NCBI GenBank assembly: GCA_001970955.1
Contig: MPUH01001040.1
Span: 1 to 25,330, forward strand
Direction: 5' to 3'
Source of the DNA: Stentor coeruleus
Lineage: Eukaryota; Ciliophora; Heterotrichea; Heterotrichida; Stentoridae
DNA: 25,330 bases
This document shows, in pieces, positions 19,048 through 25,330 of the stretch; the first letter of the stretch is position 1, and each line of letters begins with the position of its first letter. Made by a program: the position numbers and the translations under genes. The notes under the pieces were generated by a model. The model was not told the DNA's origin. It ran no database searches and was given only the letters and a program-made list of their open reading frames with translations.

Positions 19048-20586
19048 ATGAACAAAACAGAAATCCTAGAAAAAAATACCACTAAAATAAGGTATTACAA
19101 TGAGGAATTGAGGACGTCGAAAAAAACAGCAATAAAGAGACTTCCGAAACTAGGACAAAAAACTTTGGTTTGTGAAGACCCTTCTCATATCAATGTAAAA
19201 TGTTTAACTCTGCTAAATGACATAGAAAGACTATGTGATAGTTATGAGCAGATACCAAAAGTTGATAATAAAGAGGAAGAAGTTAATAACCTAAGTAGCA
19301 ACATAGTAGAAAAGCCTACAGAAGAGCCAGTTAAAGATAAGAAACTGAATTTTATAATAAACCAACTCAAACTAAGAATTAAAAAATACACAAAAGTCCA
19401 AGCTGCATATCCTGCATCCACCAGATTCAAAGTAATCTCAGAAACTGAAGAGAAAATCGGTCCTGGAACTTATAAATACATAAAATCAAGTAGACAAGAA
19501 ACTTATGAGTTTTCTAATATCCCAAGACTGCATACACCTATTGCCCATACAATGCACACAATCGAATCTATATACAAACACAGAAATTCTTTAGTAGATG
19601 ACACAATTATAAGAAAAAACAAACTTTTAGCCATAAATCCTCAACAAATCCGTGAAGAGTTCGCATTAAAAATCAATAATTTCAAACTTAAAGAAAAATA
19701 TGCGAAAATTAAAAAACAAGCTATCGATATCAAACAACAACATGAAAAATCTTATAAACTCTCTGAAAAATTAAGAAAATTCGAATGGAGGACAACTAAA
19801 GAAGAAGTTTTTACAGTTCAGATATCTTGGGCTTCTTTTATAATATCTCTTGGCATGATAACAGTTTTTAATTTAGCAGGGAATATTAGAAAAGCTAGGA
19901 GGATTCGTAGTGGGAGGATATTAAGGAAGTTTGTTTTAATGACAAGATATTTAATTCGATTTTTAATGCTTTTGAAAGAAGTTAGGAAGAAAATTGTCAT
20001 TAGAAGGATAATGGGTTTATGTGTTCCTTTTGAAAAATATGCTGGAAATGATGTTTTGATGAAGAAAAAAATGATTCAAGAGATTTTTGATAGGTCTCGA
20101 GATATGCCTGTGATAATACATATAATGGCGAAATGGAGGAAATGTATTATGATGATACAAAGGAATATAAGGAATATGATGAAAATAGACAAAGCTCGGA
20201 GATATGCTTTGGGGATGATGTGGGAGAGGAGTTTAGAAAACATACAAAAAACGAGGGTTAATGAAAAAAATCATAGGAGTATGGCTGTTGATAGGGTTTA
20301 TATTATGCCGAATTTGATTAAAGAGAAGTTTATTAAGAGATTTATGAAGGATACTTTTATTGATTATGCGAAAGAAAAAAGGATGTATGCAGAAAATTTT
20401 AAGAATTTGAAAAACCAAGTGCAAAATAGCAAAGAAAAATTGGTTTTGATTGATAAACTTAAAAAACCTACACTTGTGCTATTTAATCAAAAGTTCAGGA
20501 TCAATACTTATATTGAAATGGCTTATGCTTATAAGTCTAAAATTGGTAAAAAACAGAGGGAAATTAGGTATAATCAATCTAAGTAA
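19048..20586 (+). CDS. Basic protein with one GPGxY (STPGR-like) element and an IQ-like motif (512 aa)
   Basis: The N-terminal ~100 residues are polar. At 138-142 lies IGPGTYKY, followed by Phe-Pro-type spacing, resembling a sperm-tail PG-rich (SHIPPO) element found in axonemal and microtubule-lumen proteins. Residues ~205-250 are helical and charged. A hydrophobic/basic helical stretch runs from 258 to 325 (ISWASFIISLGMITVFNLAG, then RKARRIRSGRILRKF). An IQ-like motif at 370-385 (IQRNIRNMMKIDKARR) could bind calmodulin or a centrin. The frame is uninterrupted and its first Met is close to the divergent coiled-coil gene. An axonemal or cortical calmodulin-binding role is plausible but rests on short motifs. 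The hydrophobic stretch could instead be a membrane segment. Confidence 0.8.
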   Translation: MNKTEILEKNTTKIRYYNEELRTSKKTAIKRLPKLGQKTLVCEDPSHINVKCLTLLNDIERLCDSYEQIPKVDNKEEEVNNLSSNIVEKPTEEPVKDKKLNFIINQLKLRIKKYTKVQAAYPASTRFKVISETEEKIGPGTYKYIKSSRQETYEFSNIPRLHTPIAHTMHTIESIYKHRNSLVDDTIIRKNKLLAINPQQIREEFALKINNFKLKEKYAKIKKQAIDIKQQHEKSYKLSEKLRKFEWRTTKEEVFTVQISWASFIISLGMITVFNLAGNIRKARRIRSGRILRKFVLMTRYLIRFLMLLKEVRKKIVIRRIMGLCVPFEKYAGNDVLMKKKMIQEIFDRSRDMPVIIHIMAKWRKCIMMIQRNIRNMMKIDKARRYALGMMWERSLENIQKTRVNEKNHRSMAVDRVYIMPNLIKEKFIKRFMKDTFIDYAKEKRMYAENFKNLKNQVQNSKEKLVLIDKLKKPTLVLFNQKFRINTYIEMAYAYKSKIGKKQREIRYNQSK

Positions 20587-20925
20587 AGTTAATAAGACAT
20601 TGACAAGATATTTTAAGTAAAGGTAGTTATGGTTATACTAATAATTTTATAAGTAAGATTTTATATATAAGGGTTTATGGACCATATAGAAAAAAATTAT
20701 GAAAATAAGCGAAAGTTATATTTGGACTCTTTTGCATAATAGAAATTAAGATAAAATAATATTTATCAATATATATAAAGCTAAAAAAACTAGTTGAAAA
20801 ATAAATTATTATATCAAGAACAAGAGAAAATTAATACTGTCTTGCTAAATTTTCAATCCAATTTACTTGTTTTAATCCCCTATTATATCTAATATTACCC
20901 TAATTTTAAATGCAATAGTTATTAA
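20587..20925. other. Intergenic region with a composition switch
   Basis: Bases 20587 to about 20830 are G-biased (3' flank of the 512-aa gene). From about 20830 to 20925 the strand becomes C-biased, leading into the next start codon. No gene or repeat seen. Confidence 0.5.
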
Positions 20926-21836
20926 ATGGATGAAAAAACTATAGTACAAAACATCCTAAGCCAAGTCAGGCTGAAATACTCAGAAAACGAAATGCGTCTT
21001 CGAGAAGAAATCCACAAATCTTCAAGCGACCTAATAATAAGAGTTAAAAATCTCCTTGACACTAGCAAAAATGCAATGCCTGAAGAGGTTTATAAAAGAT
21101 ACTCAAAATTTCTCAATGATGTCCTTCGACTTAAACGTAATGGCCTTGAAAATAAAGCTTTGCTTAGTTATGAAGAAATTTTTAACCAAGAAATTCTTCC
21201 ATATGAATCAAATAATATTAGAAAAGTTTCACATGGAACAGGATTATGGGGTTTACATATCAAAAGAAAAATCAAAGATAAAGCTTTGCCAAGATGTGCT
21301 AAATATTTTATTGCTGTAGCTGAAGCACTTTTTATAAAAGCTTTAAGTTTTCCTTTTGGTAAAATTAAAGAATATAAGATTAGACTTGAGATGAAAAAAA
21401 TCAAGCTCAAAAATTTGGTATTGAAAAAAAGGTTGAAATGTTTGCCAGGGATAAGGAAAAGGTTTCTGAAATTTTCAGATGCATGCAGGAAGAAAACTTT
21501 GAGTATTAAACTTGCTGAAGAGGCTAAACAAAGATTAGCTATGCCTATTAAAATACAAGAANATGAGGGAAAATAGGATTTTTAAGGGAAAAGTTAAGTT
21601 AAAGAGAAAGTGGTTAATTTTTAGGTATTAATAATTTGGGTTGATTTATGAAATTTTCAGATGCATGCAGGAAGAAAACTTTGAGTATTAAACTTGCTGA
21701 AGAGGCTAAACAAAGATTAGCTATGCCTATTAAAATACAAGAAGTTGCTAAGAAAAATGTGTATAGTTTAAAAACTTATGCTATATGGCTTGGGGTTATG
21801 TATTTGGTCCTACATTTTTATTTAAAGTTGATTTGA
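20926..21836 (+). CDS. Basic helical protein, probably tail-anchored, split by an assembly defect
   Basis: The 5' part (20926-21561) is a continuous frame of 212 codons. It has a polar helical start, a middle with hydrophobic helices (AKYFIAVAEALFIKALSF) and a Lys/Arg-rich stretch. It runs into an N at 21562. The last 95 bases before the N recur exactly at 21649-21743. That second copy continues in frame to 21836 with a C-terminal hydrophobic segment (YAIWLGVMYLVLHFYLKLI) and a TGA stop. Overlapping the two copies would give one protein of about 242 residues with a single C-terminal membrane anchor. The alternative is a real local duplication with a truncated upstream copy. No family recognised. 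Confidence 0.6.
21467..21743 (+). repeat. Exact 95-bp direct repeat (21467-21561 and 21649-21743)
   Basis: Both copies run from TGAAATTTTCAGATGCATGC to ATTAAAATACAAGAA without a mismatch, 182 bases apart. The first copy ends exactly at the single undetermined base (21562). Perfect identity ending at an N is typical of contig ends joined without merging their overlap. Confidence 0.9.
21562..21562. other. Undetermined base (N) at a probable assembly join
   Basis: This is the only ambiguous base in the window. It directly follows the first copy of the 95-bp repeat and interrupts the reading frame, so the true gap size is unknown. Confidence 0.9.
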
Positions 21837-22151
21837 AAGCATAAATAATACTATATTTATAGAATATATAATATGAATTATGCATATTGTTATAAGTCAG
21901 ATACAAAACTATCTTGATGGAGTAAATGTTATAGAGCATCATAATTTTCTCAAAAATGCCAAAAACTACATTGGACTACTCACAAGCCAGTCTGGAACAA
22001 TGCAAATCTTATAGAATAGTCTCCTGCCCTAGTCGAAAATTTCTAGTATTATTCGTAGAGTACCTTGACATACAGAAAAGAGTTGACTGTAATTCTGATC
22101 TTTAGGTACCCATATTTGTCTTAATCCTGTTGATTTTCATATATTTTTGAT
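21837..22151. other. Intergenic region, no clear gene
   Basis: No open frame of note on either strand. It lies between the 3' end of the tail-anchored gene and the 3' end of the minus-strand pseudogene. Short protein-like stretches appear on the minus strand around 22000-22110, but stops interrupt them and I cannot connect them to the pseudogene. Confidence 0.45.
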
Positions 22152-22705
22152 TTAATCGGTATTTTCAATTTGTTTAGTTGGTTTAAATCCTGGTATATAA
22201 CCATAATTTATAGAACATGTACCCATAATAGATACAATCATTGCTATACCTATATATTGTATTTTTATACAATATCTAATTAATCTTGCATACTATAATA
22301 CGTAGGAATTTCATCAGATAGCATAAATGTTGGTTTTCCAACAAATGTATAAACATAACCTTCACTTGTCATATATAGTCCCAATTTTTACTCCTATCAT
22401 TTATATTTCCTATATGTTTTGGTAAAACAACAATATCAAGACTCCTAAACTATCTGCATCAGCATAAAAATAATCTTTTTGGGTAAATATCGGAGATGCA
22501 GTTAAAAATTTAGTAGGCAATCTTGAAGATGGTCCCATTTTAGGGAAAAATACAGCATTTATTAATTCTATCTCTTGCTCTTGTTAATTTTTCATAACTA
22601 CTTTGCATTAATTTTGCAGAATCTGTTCACCAGGCTCATATTCCTATTTATGTAGCTTAACAAGATATCAGTAAGAAATGTCAAATGGATAAAAAATCCA
22701 TAAAT
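22152..22705 (-). pseudogene. Frameshifted pseudogene of an unidentified membrane protein
   Basis: Read on the minus strand, seven frame segments follow each other in order with almost no gap, each change needing a single-base correction. Recognisable pieces in order are FLTDILLSYINR, EYEPGEQIL, AKLMQSSYEKLTRAR, INAVFFPKMGPSSRLPTKF, FTQKDYFYADADSLG, LDIVVLPKHIGNINDRSKNW, YMTSEGYVYTFVGKPTFML, and a hydrophobic helix (YIGIAMIVSIMGTC) near the C-terminus ending IENTD and a stop at 22152. Five of the six shifts correspond to a lost base and one to a gained base. The residue mix is far from chance translation of AT-rich DNA. I do not recognise the family. A nuclear copy of a mitochondrial gene is one possibility, a dead gene duplicate another. 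Confidence 0.62.
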
Positions 22706-22840
22706 TTAGCTAAAATATATAATTATTACAAAAAATGTTCACTAGGCCCAATTTTCTTATGCATAAAATTACTATACTTTAATATATTTTATTAACCCCC
22801 CCCATTATTTATTTTATCATAGCTGTATCTTTATAATTAT
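22706..22840 (+). promoter_or_regulatory. 5' flank of the HEIFH-motif gene
   Basis: A short C-biased stretch with an 8-C run at 22796-22803, about 38 bases upstream of the start codon. TGTTCACTAGGCCCA (22736-22750) resembles a stretch inside the pseudogene (22624-22638), so the relic may reach this far. Confidence 0.35.
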
Positions 22841-24952
22841 ATGGATCCTAACTCAAATCTTATTGTGTATCTTTATAAATTGCTTCTTTTCATACCTTTT
22901 TCAACTGATGCTACTTGGATTTTGATCAACCCAATGGAAGAAATAAGAAATTATCTAATCAAACAATCAAAAAAAAAAAAAATCAAAAATTGTTTGATCT
23001 ATCAAGATTTTCAGTTCAAAGACCAAGATGGTGTTGAATTTAATCATTTGGAAGGATTTAATCCTCTAAAAACATACTTTTTTATAGACACTTTAGCCAC
23101 TGCACAAGAGTTCGCTCATCAAATACCAGAATATTCCTTTGTCATTGGATTAAATAAAATAGAATCATATCTTAATGGAATAGTTTTTGATGAAAATAAA
23201 TTTTGGAAAATTATTTTTAAGACTAGCCCAGAAACTACTATCACAAGCATAACACCAATCTCAGTTTACAGATTCTTGATAACACTCAATAAAATTTTCA
23301 AAGAATTAATAAAAACTTTTAAAAAAGAGGTTTTTATTGCTGTGAAAAAAGCCAGTAATTCTGGAAAAAGTAATAACTTTAATTACTTTTATGACTTTGA
23401 GGCATTTCTACCAACTTTAAAAATGATTAAAAAAAAAATTGTGGAGCTCGGATATGTAAAAAAAACTAGCTTAGAAGAACTTATAGATTTAATGCATGCA
23501 TTGCTTATAGAAAAATGTTATGAAAAAATTATTATTGTCCTCAGAGAGTTTATTGTAGAAGGCATTATAGAAAAAATTAAAAATCTAATAGTTTGCTGTA
23601 AATCGTGTAGTAAAGATTTTTTTGAAGAATTTGAAAATTTAAGTACATTTTTATGTAAATTTCCAATAAGTTATCTATTATTTAAAACAATTAAAAACTT
23701 AGAAGCCTCTGGGTTATATATCAGTTTTATCGTAGACTATTTTAGCTATTCAAATTTTGACAACCTTTTAGATGCAAATGAAAATAGTTTTTCTGTGAGA
23801 GTTATAGATGAATCAAATGAAAAAAACATTTTCGAGATAATTAAAGGGGATTTCACAAATCATATGATGAAACTTTTACAAAAAAGAAAAGTTATGAAAA
23901 GGCTTAAGAAAATTAATAAAATCCCCTTGAATAGTTCTGATGAAGAAAAAGCTCTGGAAGTTTTAAGACAAAATATAAAAAACTTGAGCATTGAAGGGTT
24001 TAATGAAGGAATGTATGAAATAATAACGAAGCACGGAAATTCATTTTTTGCGTATCCCAATGAAGAAGGGTTAGAATTTATGATAAAGGAGACTATTCCA
24101 AAAACTCTGCTTATTTTATCGGGAAAGGATAGAATCGTTAAATTCATAGGAAAAACTTTAATTGGTGGAAAAATTGCATTAAAAAGTTATTCCATTGACA
24201 AAATAAAGAGGAACGCAAGGATTTTATCAAATTTGATTTTAGTTGGCTCTGATATTGAAATAGACATTTCAAATAAAAGTGAAGCGATAGTTTATGAGGA
24301 GGAAAATGATAAAATAAAAGCGCTCAAATTCGATAATAGCGGGATATCTTCTAGTCTACTAAAAAATTCTACAGAAACAGAAGAGCAAAAAATTGATTTA
24401 GTAGAAAAAAAAGAATTTGAAAATATAATAAATATAGAAAAGCCTTATAATGAATTATCATATTTTGAACTCAATCAACTGCAAGATAAAATAAATGTTA
24501 ATGATACTATTTTGTTATATAATAATGAGAGATTTGAAGTAACAAAATTTGAAGTCATCAAAGATAAGCTAACTATTGCAAAAAGTGCTTTTTTTATTGT
24601 ATTGGCGCATGAAATATTTCATTCTATGAGATCAAAATTCGCCACAAATTTAAAATTTTCAAATAGAGCACCTGAAAAAAATTTGTATGAGGCTGGAATG
24701 TATATTGATAAAGCAGTGTACGGAAGCTGCATTCAATCAGCAAAGTTGAACCCTCAGAGAATGACACTCACAATCTCCAAAAAGGTCTTAGAGATCGAAG
24801 ATTTGACTGAAAAAGAAGCTAACTCAATATTTTCATCTGAAGGTAAGCAAAAGACTGAAATTGGAGGTTTTGGATGTGATGAATTTGAAGATGATGATGA
24901 ATGGATGTGCACTGGCAGGCTAGCTATGAAAAGACCAATTAGAATTGACTAA
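22841..24952 (+). CDS. Protein of unknown function with a C-terminal HEIFH zincin-like motif (703 aa)
   Basis: The N-terminal ~560 residues are Lys/Ile/Asn/Phe-rich, mostly helical, with no domain I recognise; residues 8-19 (IVYLYKLLLFIPF region) are hydrophobic. Near the C-terminus is VLAHEIFHSMRSKF, where His590, Glu591 and His594 form HExxH, the zinc-binding and catalytic signature of zincin metallopeptidases. About 20 residues later comes NLYEAGMYIDKAVYG, with Glu617 a candidate third zinc ligand. Uncharacterised eukaryotic proteins with an HExxH followed by an EAG-type motif are, to my recollection, widespread in fungi and protists. The tail is acidic (CDEFEDDDEWMC). The frame is uninterrupted and preceded by a C-rich flank. 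Peptidase activity is inference; a non-catalytic zinc fold is equally possible. Confidence 0.78.
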   Translation: MDPNSNLIVYLYKLLLFIPFSTDATWILINPMEEIRNYLIKQSKKKKIKNCLIYQDFQFKDQDGVEFNHLEGFNPLKTYFFIDTLATAQEFAHQIPEYSFVIGLNKIESYLNGIVFDENKFWKIIFKTSPETTITSITPISVYRFLITLNKIFKELIKTFKKEVFIAVKKASNSGKSNNFNYFYDFEAFLPTLKMIKKKIVELGYVKKTSLEELIDLMHALLIEKCYEKIIIVLREFIVEGIIEKIKNLIVCCKSCSKDFFEEFENLSTFLCKFPISYLLFKTIKNLEASGLYISFIVDYFSYSNFDNLLDANENSFSVRVIDESNEKNIFEIIKGDFTNHMMKLLQKRKVMKRLKKINKIPLNSSDEEKALEVLRQNIKNLSIEGFNEGMYEIITKHGNSFFAYPNEEGLEFMIKETIPKTLLILSGKDRIVKFIGKTLIGGKIALKSYSIDKIKRNARILSNLILVGSDIEIDISNKSEAIVYEEENDKIKALKFDNSGISSSLLKNSTETEEQKIDLVEKKEFENIINIEKPYNELSYFELNQLQDKINVNDTILLYNNERFEVTKFEVIKDKLTIAKSAFFIVLAHEIFHSMRSKFATNLKFSNRAPEKNLYEAGMYIDKAVYGSCIQSAKLNPQRMTLTISKKVLEIEDLTEKEANSIFSSEGKQKTEIGGFGCDEFEDDDEWMCTGRLAMKRPIRID

Positions 24953-25330
24953 TCCTTAATTAAGCTCTTCTATTAGTAAATTATGTATTAGGAATACTAA
25001 ATATCATAAAATTTAAATCTTCATATTAAATTAATCCAGCATTCTAACCTTTTCAAGTCCTCAAAAGAGTTACCAAAAAATCAAATTTAAAACTTCGTCT
25101 TTCCACATAATCTCATATAAAATATCTCTATACTATCCAAATTTTTTACCTTTTACCTTTTACATTATATTCAATATTTAATTTTAACAGTACCTTCAAA
25201 CACACCTTTTCAGCACATTTAACAAAAATATTATTTTTATCATTCAGATCAATAATCAAATAAATAATTTTCCAGTCCTTTAAAAGATAGGCGATATCTT
25301 ATATTTAAACCTTTAATTATTAGATTTACA
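24953..25330. other. C-rich flank, probably of a gene beyond the window
   Basis: No open frame. From about 25030 to 25290 C greatly outnumbers G on the plus strand, the same signature as other left-hand gene flanks here. It contains three tandem TTTTAC(C) units at 25144-25163. I read it as the left flank of a gene starting (plus strand) or ending (minus strand) just past 25330. Confidence 0.4.

Noticed and set aside
1..25330. CRISPR array, transposon ends or bacterial-type operon signals
   Set aside because: No regularly spaced repeats, transposase-like frame or ribosome binding sites were seen, and the content is eukaryotic.

Overview
The window looks like nuclear (macronuclear-type) DNA of a ciliate, most likely a heterotrich close to Stentor. 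This is inference, and the evidence is as follows. The long reading frames use the standard code, with TGG for Trp, and nearly all end in TAA. The DNA is very AT-rich. One gene (4856-5665) is broken by a stop that disappears if exactly 15 nt (GTAA...CAG, 5536-5550) are removed as an intron, and 15-16 nt introns are a known heterotrich trait. The largest gene is the P4-ATPase/guanylyl cyclase fusion known from ciliates and apicomplexans.

Layout from left to right. 1-2265 is AT-rich and holds one small ORF (1311-1502) with a dual-lipidation N-terminus. 2266-4277 is a WD40-like protein split by a one-base frameshift at a GGGG run. 4856-5665 is a LITAF-like zinc-ribbon gene with the 15-nt intron, followed by a chain of open frames (5682-6017) that may be a decayed gene. 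6713-7102 (minus) is a small MGxxCS lipid-anchored protein. 8222-14527 (minus) is the 2101-residue guanylyl cyclase. An 82-bp-period repeat lies at 15255-15404 and a small zinc-finger-like ORF at 15825-16091 (minus). A coiled-coil protein (17278-18963, minus) and a protein with one GPGxY element and an IQ-like motif (19048-20586, plus) diverge from an 84-bp shared promoter. 20926-21836 is a putative tail-anchored protein broken by a 95-bp exact duplication ending at an N. A heavily frameshifted membrane-protein pseudogene lies on the minus strand at 22152-22705. 22841-24952 encodes a 703-residue protein with an HEIFH zincin-like motif.

Themes. Signalling and membrane attachment recur: a cGMP-producing cyclase, three predicted N-myristoylated proteins and a LITAF-like peripheral membrane domain. 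The divergent pair at 17.3-20.6 kb looks cytoskeletal or axonemal. No operon logic is expected, and no direct partnership between neighbours can be shown.

The strongest unexplained structure is compositional. Several genes sit between a flank that is C-rich and almost G-free on the left and one that is G-rich and almost C-free on the right, with sharp switches between transcription units. This pattern is symmetric under reverse complement, so it marks gene units but not strand. I saw no CRISPR array, transposase, rRNA or convincing tRNA.
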